64,000 nt of DNA from Neurospora tetrasperma FGSC 2508 (GCF_000213175.1 NW_009799100.1:2983952-3047951); one strand, 5' to 3'; counted from the stretch's first letter, positions 12,596-24,779 are shown. The notes: generated by a model not told the origin, from the sequence alone. A program made the numbers and translations.

Positions 12596-13359
12596 TTAAG
12601 CAAGAGCAAATCCAAGCGCCGCAACCAAGACACTGAAAGAGACACCAACAGCTCCAGCACCGCTAGTGGGCATGGTAGAAGAGGTAGCAGACGACCAAGC
12701 ACCCGAGGCAGAGGCACTGCCGCTGTGGACAGGAACGAGGGTAGTGCTGCTGCTACCACCAGAAGAAGAACCATCGGACGAGGAGGCCTTGGCAACGGAA
12801 CCACCAAAGATACCACCAGCAGGCGTCACGTTGCTCGCCGCCGCCTTGGCTGCCGTCGTGAACTTGTCAAAGTCGTCGGTGCTCTTGGCGTTGACGGCGC
12901 CGACCATGCCAGCTTGGCAGTGCTTGCCCTGGGAGCAGTAGAACCACAGAGGGGTGGTCGAGTTGACTGTTACACGGAAGACGTTGTCCTGTGATATCCC
13001 GTTAGTGTCAGGGAAAAAAAAAAAAAAAAAAAAAAAATCTCTTATCTTGAAAAGATGCGAGGATGATGATGTAAGGAAGAAGAACATACAGAAGCAACGC
13101 CGGTCTGAGCAACGGGGAAGAAACCAGAGTAAAAGCCGTTGTCGGTCTTGGGCTCGCAGGGCTTGGCCGCGGTGGAGGTCACGACGCTGTGGTTGTGGGC
13201 GTAGAACCAGAACTCGAGAATGTCGCCGACGTCGGCCTTGATGTTCGCCGGCTCAAAGGTCAGGCCGGACTCGCCAACCTTGACGGGGATGGTCTTGGCA
13301 GAGCAGGCGGAGGAGAAAGCCAGGGTGGCGGCAAGGAGGATGTTGCTGAGAGAAGGCAT
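12596..13359 (-). CDS. GPI-anchored cupredoxin (extracellular serine-rich protein)
   Basis: Predicted 220-residue secreted copper protein. Exons (complement) 13090-13359 and 12596-12988 join in frame. A signal peptide (about residues 1-21) precedes a plastocyanin-like domain. Its type-1 copper ligand pattern looks complete: His in HNHSV, then Cys, His and Met in FYCSQGKHCQAGM. A Ser/Gly-rich spacer and a hydrophobic C-terminus (VSFSVLVAALGFALA) indicate a GPI anchor. Such proteins sit in the fungal wall or membrane; redox or copper-handling roles are assumed but rarely shown. The intron holds a 24-nt T run on the coding strand just downstream of the donor. Confidence 0.85.
13014..13037. repeat. 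Poly(A) homopolymer, 24 nt
   Basis: Uninterrupted run of 24 A on the + strand, i.e. poly(T) in the sense strand of the cupredoxin intron. Likely length-polymorphic or an assembly-sensitive site. Confidence 0.9.
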
Positions 13360-14949
13360 CTTGTTTGTTGATTTTGGTTTTGTGATTGGTTGATAGATTG
13401 TCAGTTGGTTGGTATGGATTAGGGTATTGAGCGGAAATGAGCTGGTTTCAGGAATCGAATGGAAAAAGAAATAAACGGGTGTGTTTTGAAAATGAAGATC
13501 CTCCAGGGACGTATGGTTTTGAGTGTATTTGAGCTGGTTTGAGTTGATTATGATGGTGAATGGATGGAGGGAAGCGTGTTGGTCTCCTTATATATATGCT
13601 GTCGTCCTCACAGCATCGTCCGCCATGGTCATTGCAGCGCTTAGTTCACGTCAGTATTTCTCCCCGTCGTGTTCATGGAGGATCCTCCAAGATGTTTCAA
13701 GGATCCATTACCTGTTCCTGAGGCTTGAGACTTGGGAAGGTCTCGTGAGTGGTTGGGAAGGTCTCGTGAGTGGTTGGGAAGGGAAGAATCCTTGGTGTTT
13801 ACAAAGTCTTGCTATCTTAGCACACAGGCACACAAGAAGGACAAGGGGACGCAGCCTCAGCCCAGACAAAGCCCCAGCGCTGAGGCGACCGGCGGTTGCA
13901 CCGGACAGCGACCAGCGGTAACGGTGACCTCTTCAATGGCTGGCTGGCTCGGTCGTGGCCCTGTGGGAAGCTCGGAAGGCTCCTTACCCGCTGCGATTAT
14001 GGCAGGGCTTTGTGACACTGGTTGATGGGGTGCCCATGGCGCAAGTCGTAGAAGCGTCTTATATGAGTCTGAATGAGCCAATGACGTCGGATGATATCTC
14101 CAGAATCTGGAAGCGAAGCTGGGGGCAGGAGGTTTCGGATCTCGGGGACGCCAAGCATTCTGACAGTTCTGAGGCAATCAGGGGTCCAGGGGTCTGGAAC
14201 CTGAGACGCTTCACACCAATTGAGGTAGCATTGCTTTCGATACCCCTGATGCTAACAGCTATGGTATAGTTTTGAGTGTGACTATGTTAGCATGCTAGCA
14301 CTTATCCCGAATATGGTTTGGCTTATCACACCTCAACGCATTCTCAAGGAGTCAATCAAGATGCGAGATGAAAACAACCAAGCCAGACGCTTGGACGAAA
14401 CAACGTCAAAGCAGTATGTTGTACCGATTACATAAATCCTTTTGCGAACAGATGACAGAACACATGGGTTGAACTTAACAATCATTGCTTGGACTGGATT
14501 GAGTGTCCTGCCAATGCCATCCGCGGCCGAACAAAAGGCCAGAAAACATCCCGCCATAAGAACAAGATGATTGTTTTGGGCCTCTATGAGGACAGCAATT
14601 GTGTGTCTCGTTGCCCCGCGCTTATTGCGAATCGCCTCGAGAGCCAAAACAAAGCGCCCGCCGCGGCTCATCTCTGCCAGAAGGGATGTGCCCAATTATG
14701 CCCAAAACCTATTTTGGCAGTCGGACATCAGCCGCAGCGCGGTTAAGACTTGCTTTCTGGCGGCGAACGGAGCGACCGTGACCATTCCCGGCCGTCTTTC
14801 GAGGCCGACGATAGTTACAACCAATTGAGTAAAAAGACTGGGAACTGTGACAGAAAAACATAGAAAGTCACTCTGCTGAGTGGTCGCTCAGAGGAAGTTG
14901 CTTTGAGCGACGATGGGAATCAAAGACGACCAAAAAAGATGTTTTGCGT
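13360..14949. other. Intergenic with a small tandem repeat
   Basis: Holds the cupredoxin promoter and a 21-nt tandem repeat at 13732-13782. I see no gene before the tRNA at 14950. Confidence 0.45.
13732..13782. repeat. 21-nt tandem repeat, about 2.4 copies
   Basis: Two perfect copies of a 21-nt unit (13732-13752 and 13753-13773, starting TGGGAAGGTCTCGTG) plus a partial third. Non-coding. Confidence 0.9.
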
Positions 14950-15050
14950 TGACAAGGACGAGATTCGAACTCGCGAGGTTTCCCATTGCGGTTTCAAGTT
15001 AATCATTTGATAACCTAAACACAACGCCTTAACCACTCGGCCACCTTGCC
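14950..15050 (-). tRNA. tRNA-Leu(UAG) with intron
   Basis: Class II nuclear tRNA. The 5' strand GGCAAGG pairs with CCTTGTC; the discriminator is A, as expected for Leu. A box TGGCCGAGTGG and B box GTTCGAATC are present. The T stem GCGAG/CTCGT and anticodon stem TTGTG/CGCAA form. Anticodon TAG lies at 15017-15015 followed by G37. A 22-nt intron (15013-14992) sits at the canonical position 37/38, and its TTAACTT can pair with the anticodon region AGGTTA, as in pre-tRNAs. A long variable arm follows. Isotype is inferred from the anticodon position and discriminator; tRNA-Ser is less likely. Confidence 0.8.
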
Positions 15051-15435
15051 TAATGAAATTGTTATTAATCTGTGTTTAGCTTGGCATCATCTAGTCGCGT
15101 GGCTGCCTTGGCTCATGGTGTTCGGATCAAAAGGTGAGAAGATAGTTCAAGCATGGTGACATTTTGGCAGACCCTCGCAGAGTCAATTGGTTCACAACAT
15201 TGAGGCTTTGGGGTCCAACTGTCGTCATCGAAAGCACGTCTTCCAAGGACGTGAACGCGTCCAATCAACTTCCATTTTTTAATCCAGATGTGCTATAGAC
15301 TGGGTATCATCAAGTAGCCGTAAACTCCTTAGCCGCTGAACTTTAGGGTAACCAACGTAAAAGACAAACCTCGTAAACACCGTGCACATCCATATGCCCC
15401 ATAGTCCACAAGGAGAATGACAGAGACGACAGTGA
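15051..15435. other. tRNA upstream / cyclin gene 3' region
   Basis: No gene seen. Contains the tRNA 5' flank and the 3' end of the cyclin gene. Confidence 0.5.
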
Positions 15436-16877
15436 TCAATAGTAACCGTGACTTTTACGCCCTTTGTGTCGGTCACTGTTGTGGCCGCCATGTCGACTTC
15501 GCGAATAAGGACTCCAGCCATGGTCGGTATGATTTCGATGTGACGAATGCGAGTGATGAGCACTCCGGCTCGAGTGCCGTGGTTCATCTGGGATTCTTTC
15601 CTCGACCTCCTCTTCGATTTCCTCGTAGACATCATCGAAATATTCCGCCACTGTTTCCCGCTCGAAGCGGGCGTCTTCATGGTCGAAGACGAATCGCAAG
15701 GTTCCTTCAGACGACTTGCCATTCCTCTTGACAGTGATATTTCCAGGTAGCGAGCTGTTAGTTGCAGGCGAGATCGCAGAGCCCGGCGTGACGGAAAGGG
15801 CATCCGAGCTGTCTTGGGCACACTTGTCGCACCATGCAAAGTGGCGGTGATACCGATTCCCTGATAGCATCTTGTTGATGTCAATTTTAACGTCCATCAA
15901 CTTGTTAAGATCGTATCTGCTGCCGACTTTGGTGGACTTTGGAAATTGTGTGTAGAGATCCATTAGATCCAACATGACCTCGAGAACACAGCCTTTCCTA
16001 GCCGGATACCGGTCGGCATAGAACTGTGGGATATGATCTCCACCCATTCCCGTAAGGAGGACTGTTAGTTCAAGGATTGCCATCACAAGCGGAAAGCTGG
16101 GTTGCTTCAAGGGCGCAAACGTCTTGTAAAGATCGATTGACATGTCGTATGCATCGGTGATGAACTTCTTGACTTCGGGATTGTCCTTTTTCTCGCCCTT
16201 TGGGAACATCTTCCGAAGTAATTTGATCAGCAACTTCTGGGGATACTGAGCCTGGAAGTCGAAACCAATGGTCTCCAGAATATGACGCTCGAGGCCCACT
16301 GTGAATTTGGATGGACCATCGAACATCTGCTCGGTCAATATTAGCAGGTACACCATAGATCGCCAACGAGATAATTGACGAACCTTGTCATCCGGAGTCC
16401 TTTGATCGTGGGGCTGCCTGATATTGTGCGCAGCACATAGGACATCCTTGGACTTCTTGATCGTATCCTCCACCTTGCATGCAACAAACAACGACGCAAG
16501 AGCTACATCTTCGTAGTTGTACTCGGCGCTCGGAAACCGTATCCTGAATCTGTGGTAGTATGTCGCTGCTGTATCGAAAGTCTTGACCGGCCTGTGGCGC
16601 TCGTCAGCAAGATGCGTAGGTAAAGCTTGGAAGCGATGGGTTCGCACAGGCTTATGCTTTGTCGAACGCTATCAATGAGCTGGACGCCTTTGAGTCTGTA
16701 TGCATCCTCTCTTGCCTCATCATAGCCAATGCTTTTGAGCATCTGCTGCAGCGTCTGTTCCGAGATGTAGCGTGGCGGGTTGGACGAAAGCCCTGGGGAA
16801 GGCCCTATCGGGACCACTTCATGGTCATTGACGCCGTTGCGTTTCGAGGCCGGCTCAGTTGGTATGCTCGGTGCCAT
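15436..16877 (-). CDS. ctk2: CTD kinase cyclin subunit (Ctk2-like)
   Basis: Predicted 442-residue nuclear cyclin, the regulatory subunit of the CTDK-I kinase that phosphorylates Ser2 of the RNA polymerase II C-terminal repeat. Exons (complement) 16648-16877, 16384-16591 and 15436-16326 join in frame; the 16592-16647 intron shows a TGCTGAC branch site. The cyclin box spans about residues 45-260: TAATYYHRFRI, the cyclin hallmark VALASLFVACKVEDT, and the second fold from KFTVGLERHILETIGFDF. The C-terminal ~60 residues are rich in Ser, His and Arg (SSRSAHHSH...), like the RS-type tails of transcription cyclins. Start ATGGCACC was chosen as the first ATG in frame. Other C-type transcription cyclins (cyclin K/L) are the alternative, but the LLIKLLRKMFP region and IRQPHDQRTPDDK loop favour Ctk2. 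Confidence 0.85.
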
Positions 16878-18115
16878 TGGGGAAATTGGCAAATCACTTG
16901 GCTAGAATCGGTCGAGAGGAGTGGGCATAGAGCCCGTCGTCATGCGTTGGGAGCGCAGCCCTTGTCGGAAATCGGGAATCGTTCTGACGTCGCGAAATGT
17001 ATGGGTTTAGAGATCGGCAGTCGAGGTTCGGCGCTTGAATTGTGGGATTCAACGGCAAGTGAAACTTTGCTGTCAGTGTAATCCCAGAAGGTCTCTCGAG
17101 GATCCGCCTTCGTTTCGAGGTTGGGGCGCAGATGGTGAAAGATGTCGAGCAGAATGAAAATGGGAACCGAGTTGCAAGTTTCGCGACGCCAATTGCGAGG
17201 GGTCGGTTGCTTGCAGCGCGCGCCGCTGTCCACAGCAGTGAGCACTGGTTGGAGCTGGTAACAATTTTGGGTGAACCGTGCATCCAAACGCCCGATAAGA
17301 TACCTAAGTAACACTGGGCCGTGCCCGGGCGCTAATCCGGCCCCGCTCTGTGCCTCCAATTCCCCCTTGGGCCTCCACAATCCGACCTCTGTCGCGAATC
17401 CTTTTCCATTTCCATTCTCCAAATTCCCATCATTGCTGTTCCGGTTACTCTTCCCGCTGCACGATCCAGATATCACATCCAACCTCACAGCGCCCACCGG
17501 AATCGATAAGGAGTGTATTAAAGTTGGGGTAGAATGGTAGCACTGGGTCGTACCTCGCGGATCCCAATTTTATGCCATGCGTTGGTTCGGTTCGTATCCG
17601 GTGGAAGGGCTCACCGGTCGGATGTTAAGCCATTTTCGGACTCGGGATGTCAGGCCATTTTCGGACTCGGAGATTTGGTTGCCGCACGGTGATGCTGACG
17701 GTGTACCCGATGTTTACGGCGTGCCCGATGCAGTGTTTACAGCTGCCGGTATTGATAACTCGTGGAAAAGAGGCTAAAGCGACGAGTGTTCCATTGCTAC
17801 GCACCAGTCGTTTAACCGACTGGGCGGTGTTTCAACAGGGCATTGAGGTAGTATCATGACCTGCCCGCTCAGGTCGATATGGGAACCATCACAGTAGATC
17901 GGTTTGAACCAAGCAGGAAATTACAGGACTCGCCGTGTGAAGTCATCACGGTCATCATCCGTCCGTATTTACTAGTTCTAAGAAATGGTTTAAGAAGGTG
18001 CTTCCGACCTCGTCTTCAGCATGATTTTTTCCAGCAAGTGCCACACCACTATCAACTCACAACCTATTCACTCTTTATCAAACCCGGTTCTCCAACATCG
18101 TCCACTCTCGTTACC
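16878..18115. other. Divergent intergenic region (Ctk2 / CE1 esterase)
   Basis: Promoter space for both flanking genes. It holds a GGCTAAA box at 17772-17778, about 340 nt upstream of the esterase ATG, matching the XlnR/Xyr1 xylanase-activator core. A 16-nt direct repeat (CCATTTTCGGACTCGG) occurs at about 17630 and 17651. No coding sequence supported. Confidence 0.45.
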
Positions 18116-19124
18116 ATGGTCCGAATTTCCCTCCTGACGTACCTGGCCCTGGGCCTAGGAAGCACCACTGTACTCGCAGACTGTGGTCAAGCCCCGAGCA
18201 GCTCGCCGTCAGTTCAAATTCCCACGGGCGTTTTGACGCCAGTTACCGACTTCGGCGTAAACCCAACCGGCCTGGATCTCCATATCTACGTCCCCAAGGA
18301 CCTCGCCCCCAAGCCCGCTGTCATCCTAGCCGTAAGACCCGCCCCTTGGCCCCCAACCTCGTGAAGATGTAGAATGCTAACCTTTGCAACAGCTCCACTT
18401 ATGCGGCGGCACCGGCCCTATTTACTCCTACTTGTCTAACTACAACCCCCACGCCGACGAGCGCCGCTCCTTCGTGGTCCTCTACCCCTCCACCCCGCAC
18501 GACAACAACTGCTGGGACGTGGCCTCCAAGAAATCCCTGACCCGCGACGCCGGCGGCGACACCACCTCGCTCGCCAACATGGTGCGCTGGGCCATCTCCG
18601 AGTTTGACGCCGACCCTGCCAAGGTCTTCGTCACCGGCTCCTCCTCCGGCTGCATGATGTCCAACGTCATGGCCGCCGCCTACCCCGACATCTTTTCAGC
18701 CGTGTCATGCTACTCGGGAATCCCCGCCGGCTGTCTGGCTGGTTCCCCGGGAGCCAGTCCGCAGAACTCGGACCCGACTTGTGGTCAGGGCAAGATGATC
18801 AAGTCCGGAGAGGAGTGGGCTGCCGTCCTCAAGAGCATTTACGGCAAACCCGAGGGATATACGGAAGGCTCGTATCCCAAGGTGCAGACGTGGCATGGTG
18901 AGGCGGATTTCTTTGTCAACTACCCGAACTTGGGTGAGCAGTTGAAGCAGTGGTCGACGGTATTGGATGTTCCCTTTAGCAAGACTCAGGCCAATGCGCC
19001 GGACACTGGGTATACCAAGATTGTGTATGGAGATGGAAGCAAGTTGGTTGGTTACTCGGCCAAGGGAGTGGGACATACGGTCCCGGTGCACCCTGAGGAG
19101 GATTTGAAGTGGTTTGGCTTGTAA
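18116..19124 (+). CDS. CE1 acetylxylan / feruloyl-type esterase
   Basis: Predicted 315-residue secreted serine esterase that removes acetyl (or feruloyl) groups from xylan during plant-wall breakdown. Exons 18116-18331 and 18393-19124; the intron falls between VILA and LHLCGG. A signal peptide covers residues 1-21. The alpha/beta-hydrolase nucleophile elbow GSSSG places the catalytic Ser at about residue 156. The acid lies in WHGEADFFVNY and the catalytic His in GVGHTVP. LYPSTPHDNNCWDV is typical of the PHB-depolymerase/CE1 fold. It ends right after the catalytic domain, so there is no CBM. A GGCTAAA element upstream would fit xylan induction (inference). Feruloyl esterase is the main alternative substrate class. 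Confidence 0.88.
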
Positions 19125-19774
19125 TGGAGGGGACGGGGGAGATTGAGAGGGGGCCGATGGGAGTTCTTGTGTGTGATAGTTGACGATATTGGATAACTGG
19201 TATAGAATGAATAGTTGTGAGCTGAAGAGTTTCTCACTACATCGTGAACGAAATGCTTGTATGGCACTCAGCGTAAAAGCAAAGGAAAAAGCTTATTAGA
19301 CTTAACAGTCACCTCAAGACGTGCGGCGAAGCATTCTGCGAAGAGTCTTGACGGTGTGTGGTGTTGCATCGTATTCGTGATACTTGAATCCAGGCGTAAG
19401 CTGCGGGCTTTCCGTCGAGTTTCTGCTGCAATTTTGCTACATTGTAGCGAGAAGATTGTAGGACGAAGTTCCATGGCGGCGGCGACAATCTATTTTCAAC
19501 CACATTTCACTCTACACAGTAGGTATACTTCTCCGTCCTTCCGACGTTGAACCCATGCATCAACTTGGTCAAACTCATGGTCAATTATGGGTATTTAATG
19601 TCCATTAAGCCTTCAGTAGTGTTTTTTCCCAATTGTCGTTACGTACTCATACGGTATTACGTCCCATTCCCTCTGTCGTCATGCGTGGTATCAAAATCCT
19701 AAACAGCGCGCTTATTTATATATGCATGCAGCAGTGCAGAATGGTATCCAGCTCCCTTAGGCCTTGTCAAACTT
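19125..19774. other. Convergent 3' intergenic region
   Basis: Holds the 3' ends of the esterase (+) and the GPI protein (-). No gene supported. Confidence 0.5.
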
Positions 19775-20426
19775 TTAAAAAAGCATGGCGAAGACGGCGG
19801 CAAGAGGACCAGCAACGCCAAAGGTGACGCCAAGGGCGGTGGCAGCGTTAGAGGTCTGGCTGGGGGTGGCGCTGGAAGAGGTGGCAGGGGTGCCTGAGGA
19901 AGTGGGCTTGACGGTGGTGGCAGTAGTGGTTGTGGAAACTGAGTGGGTTGGAGATTAGTTAGTTGCTTGACTACATGTATGTGGCAAGGCAGAAGGATAG
20001 GACATATTCTCACCTCCAGACTTGGTAACACTGAACGTCTGAGACTCAGCAAGCTGGCCGCTGTTGGTCTTCTCAGTGCCGAAGGCCTTGATGCTGTAGG
20101 TGGAGCCGGGGGTGGCGACGAAGTTGGTGAGCTTGTACTCGCCGTCCGATGTCTTGACCTTGTCCGCAATGGTCATGTCTACCTCGCCGCCGGTTTGGTG
20201 GTTGACGAGGACAAGCTGAAAGGTCTCGGGGTCGGAGTCGACGTGGTCCCACTTGATGGTGTTGGTCTGGGACAGATCCCACTTGGCGTTCTCCTCGGGC
20301 GCGGTGAGCTTGAGAGCTGTAGATATGGTGCGGTTAGCGAGTGTCTTGGGTGTGAAGCTTGATATCGATATTCTTACCAGCAGCGGTGGCCGCAAAGGCA
20401 GCAACGGTGGCAATCATGAACTTCAT
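19775..20426 (-). CDS. Kre9/Knh1-like Ser/Thr-rich GPI-anchored protein
   Basis: Predicted 171-residue cell-wall or membrane protein. Exons (complement) 20378-20426, 20014-20316 and 19775-19938 join in frame (phases 1 and 1). A signal peptide (about residues 1-17) is followed by an Ig-like N-terminal domain of the Kre9/Knh1 type: ALKLTAPEENAKWDLSQTNTI, then IKWDHVDSDPETFQLVLVN. Next come a Ser/Thr-rich spacer and a hydrophobic tail (GVTFGVAGPLAAVFAMLF) fitting a GPI signal. Family members are linked to beta-1,6-glucan and wall assembly; a specific activity is not known. The stop is TAA at 19777-19775. Confidence 0.82.
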
Positions 20427-23310
20427 GTTGGCGGTTTAGGGTGGGTTGATTTCAGGTTGGTTATGAGGTATTGAATGAAGATTGGTATTAGGAAGATTAA
20501 ATATGTGTTGAAAGACTGGGCAAGATGGGGGATCAAGGGCTGTTATTTACACAAAATCAAAATGGACATAAAAGCAACGGAGAAATCTGGTGGATGTCAG
20601 ACCTTCATTTTAAACTTTCGGTCGAGGCAACAGCCCAATCGGTCAGCACTAGCTGAATTGGCCCATGTAGATTCCAACTTTCCAAGAAACGTCAGTTTTT
20701 ACCGGCTGATCACCAACTGGGGGATCCTCATCAGTTCGCGAGGATCCTGGTCGTAATAATCCTTGGAGGACGGCGTCGTGGCTGAGTTTCTACGATTCGA
20801 CACATGGAACAACAGCGCGCGTCTCGCTATTTGCTGGAGCTCCGGTGGGCGTGTTGTCCAGCTTGTCCGCGACTCCATCTGGGTTCCTTTTTCGATACTC
20901 CTTCGTGATCTTTTAGGCCATTCTCTGGACCCTCCTTTGGGTTTCCTCCATGGGGTAAGAGACAGCTTACGTGAAGCTGGGTCATCGCCATGCTGGAAAA
21001 CAGGCAGTGAGCGTACCGGCGAGTTGGTACATCCAGGTACCAGTCATCCAGGGGCGAAGTCTGCCCGTTCATTCTTCTTTCTTTTCCCGGACCAGGTCCC
21101 CGGGCTCGCCCCAAAAAGGGATTCGGTTCCCTTCGTATTACAAGGGTCGTCAAAAGTCAAAAAGTCAAACCTGGAAACACCGGCAGGACGGCAGGTACGG
21201 CAGTGCAACTGCAACGTTCAGGGCTCCGCGCTGTGCTGGCAAACGTCCGTGGGCGACCTGGATGATGCTGATCGGTCGGGTGGGTTGCACTGCATTGGTG
21301 GCATTGGTGGGCCATGCAAAGCCCAATCTCCGTCAGCCCAGTGGGGTAAGATCTAATTTCAGCTCATCTCTAAGCCTTATCGCTTTCTTATCGGCGGCAG
21401 TATCCACATTTGTAAAGCATGGACATCCCTTTTCCCCCACTAGCGTCTTTTTACGTCACTATTTTCCAACGTCGGTCTGCTTCCTGAAATGCAATCATGC
21501 GAAAAGACGGCGAAGAATATGCCGTTGAACGTTCGATTCAGAACGACTAACCGCATACTATTGCCGAAAGAGAGGAATTGAACTCCGTGTTAAAACATCA
21601 TTACGAGAACCACGTTGTTGTGTTACTTTAGAGGCCACCCAGCCTTGATGCCAATCCGCAGTATCACGTCGTTCGGGTGTGTCTTCTGGAAGTATACCTA
21701 TATCGCGCATACTCATCCGTTTCTGATGCGTCGATATTCCCAGGTTGCCTTTGCGGATCGTGTATATGGGTGATTACCTGGTTTGGCCCTGAACTGCGCT
21801 ATTGCGGAGTGCGGCGCTCGCAACAAACCCTCGGTAAGGGGGTGTGTTATACATTGATCTTCCGTTGGACTTCTGTCATCGGACATGTTCTCAAACACAA
21901 CAACTGAGGTGAGCAAAAGACGCGATACAAACCGATGAACTATTACTTCGCAGATAATTGCCCATGACATCGCAATGCGTCATCTTGTATCTAGCTTCCG
22001 GCTACGCATCCGTGTCATGAAAGTTCAGTTGTTTGTCTGGGGAGCTCGGCATGATCTGACGGGTGACCACATTTCCCGAATTGACTAAAAGGGGAAATGG
22101 AAAAGCCAAGGCAGAGTCAACCCAGGCGGAACGAACTCATGAGAATGCGGGATCAATATATACCTTGTCCGCTAGTCAAGCTTACCGTCAAAGTTGACTT
22201 TGCTCCGGACAACTGAGTCACTGCAGTGCCCGTACCCGCCCTCCCGCTCCCGACTACCCCAAACACGAGCTTTATAAACTCATCGTCGAGAGGAAGGATC
22301 GAAAGGGGGGAAACACGTGGGGATCACAAACCACCAGGAAATTCCCGTCAAAGTGGACCAGATATAGAGGGAATTTTTCCATGTCAGGGTCCGACCGCTG
22401 GGTTTCAGATCAGTGGATGCGCGTTGTTGAAGTGGCTGATCGGCCAACTGTCTGCTCGTTTCCTCAAGTGGATTTTGGAAATGCTAAGTGTACACACTGT
22501 TGTACGGAAGATGGGATGCACGGCTGCGACGCAGATCCCCGCGATAGGAGGCCCTATCGCGATGCTGTATGATAACCTAAGTGGACATCTGCACGAGACG
22601 GATCGATCTTTACCTGGCAACCCCACGCCCGCATTCACCCGAACTGTTGGATGTGAATGTTAGTTCGAGAACGCCAACGGGATGACCCTGCGTTGACTTT
22701 GGTTGGGGACGGCAATCAAGCTCTGAAGCGGTGGGGTATTCATGCCTGAGGGCTCAAAACCACGATACTACACAGTCAGTCTTTTCCTCCCAATTGCTTA
22801 AACCTTCGTCGTCGTCGCACTAAGGTCCCATCCCACTTGGGTGCGCACCCGGCCAGCCAGCCCGCCAGTCAGTCTTTACCTTCACTCCGCTCTGCCATTG
22901 CGCGATTACATTCCTTAAGTTTTCCCGCGCTAGCCAACACCTTTTGATTTCTTCAACAAGTCTGGGCAACGCAAGTACCTGGAGTACGCCTTGTCGCCGA
23001 CGTCCTTCGACAAGAGGACGAGGGAGAAGTCTCGAGTTGGTACTTCAGACTATCGACAAAGTCACAAGTACACTGTGATATCATACTACCGACTTCGAAG
23101 AACATCAAGCCAACAATATTTACAGTATCTTAAACCCCAACCCAGTTCTTCCCATCCGAAATTAGCGCCAAAATCCTTCCACGGGGAGCAACGACTGGTC
23201 GTGTCTCTTGATTCCTGTCTCAATTTATCCGCCAATAACTTCTCCGACCCTTGACTCCACCTCTTTCTACCAGCATTCTGCCAAGCTGTGTCCAAAACAA
23301 GCCGCCCAAG
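20427..23310. other. Long gene-poor region (2.9 kb)
   Basis: I find no convincing protein gene. A tRNA-like relic lies around 21550-21650 on the minus strand. The part from about 22750 to 23310 is probably the promoter and leader of the small gene at 23311. Confidence 0.4.
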
Positions 23311-23622
23311 ATGCCCCAGAAAATCGCTTTCGCGCAGGACGTTAAGCTTCGTCCCAGAGCTCGGTCCGAACCGCTCGCTGACCGTTCCCCGACCCCCTTC
23401 CCGGACGAGAGACCCAGCAGCGCTACAACCACGAGCTCGAACAAGATGTTTTCGTTGCGCAATGGCCGTGGCCGCAACCACTCGGGTGCCAGCGAAAGCA
23501 GTCGTGGTACTTCTCTCTTCACGTCGATATCCGGCCGTTCGTCATCGAAATCTTCTGGCCGCCTCAAGAGAGCTTGGGACAAGGTTCTTAGTCGCTTGGG
23601 TTCCGGTTCGAAAACTCCCTGA
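23311..23622 (+). CDS. Small basic Ser-rich protein, unrecognised
   Basis: A 103-residue single-exon ORF starting at ATG in CCCAAG-ATG-C context after a long leader. No known domain recognised. The chain is rich in Ser, Arg and Pro. A phospho-site-like patch RSEPLADRSPTPFPDERPSS lies near residues 18-37. A basic amphipathic C-terminus follows (GRLKRAWDKVLSRLGSGSKTP), which could lie on a membrane or bind a partner. Codon use looks coding and no splice sites are needed. It may be a lineage-specific regulatory peptide. A non-coding transcript is the alternative. Confidence 0.5.
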   Translation: MPQKIAFAQDVKLRPRARSEPLADRSPTPFPDERPSSATTTSSNKMFSLRNGRGRNHSGASESSRGTSLFTSISGRSSSKSSGRLKRAWDKVLSRLGSGSKTP

Positions 23623-24779
23623 AGCTGGAACACTATACCGCGAGTGTTGTTCTTCGGTATGGAAAGGATCGGTATGCTAGTGCCGTCATGGAATAAGTCG
23701 CATAGGGATTCCAAGAGCAGGAGTCTGAACGGAAGGACAAGACTGGAACCTTTGGGCGGTGTATTGCTTGCATTCCTGCAGTAGAGCAAGTGGTTGCAAC
23801 CCCTTTCCACCCAGAACGTACAGAACTCGGAGATGTTTCAAATCGTGGTCTAGACGAAGGTTCCGATACTGGATGGCTTAATGGTATCAATAACAGTTAA
23901 TTATGATCACGGTTTGATCATATCATGGTCAAGAAGAGCCCGTAGGTCAGGCTCTTGTCCGAGACTGCACTGTTGCACGCAGTTTATGTGGTGTGACGTT
24001 GGGCCATGTATATACCACATGAGGTTGTCGTTGCTTTGGTTGCTGGGTTCTTTTGTCGTGGAAGAGATTTACGATCTAGATATCGCACATTGAGCCGCAC
24101 GGAGACTGGACTTGAATATGGCGGAGCAATGTCCACCTCAGCATAGGTTATCTTGGTCTGAGTCAATGGTGGCATGCCAACGAAAAACTTGATTCCACTC
24201 TCTTTTCGCCTCAACAACTCTACTAACAAGGGGTTCTAGAAGCAGTATCAAGTATGCTTATTTTCCTTCAAGCAGTGCGGTATGGACCACTAGCGAATAG
24301 GAAGGAACTATGAAACTGCGATACCTTATCAGTCACAGTACAGTACTTGGTGTCCCTTACCAATTTGGCCAGTGGTCTTCGGGCGTTATCACCTACCTCT
24401 AGGTATGTCTTTCGGCAGCGCGACCGTAGAGGTAGGTACCTAGATTCGTGCAGTCCACGTGACGGGTGAAGCCACAAACACCCAGTCAACCAGAGATAGG
24501 CTGGCGATGTTCGACCTGGAATCTGCAACAGCCTGGGAGAACCATAAAACGCGATAGCAATCAGGAACGCTGTATCCATCATTTCTAACACCCCCGCAAG
24601 TTACCAGAAGGCTTTGCCGTACACTAGACAAGGTTGAGTGGTCCTGCGATCGACTCCGGCCGTGTTTCTATACACGCAGATCGATAACAGCGAGTGCACG
24701 AATAGCTCGGCAGTCTAGCGACCTACTGAACAACTTCCAGGTTGCACTCACAAAGCGATACCTTACGCATCCGCTTATC
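23623..24779. other. Intergenic
   Basis: 3' region of the small protein gene and promoter of the FAR1-type gene. Nothing else supported. Confidence 0.45.
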
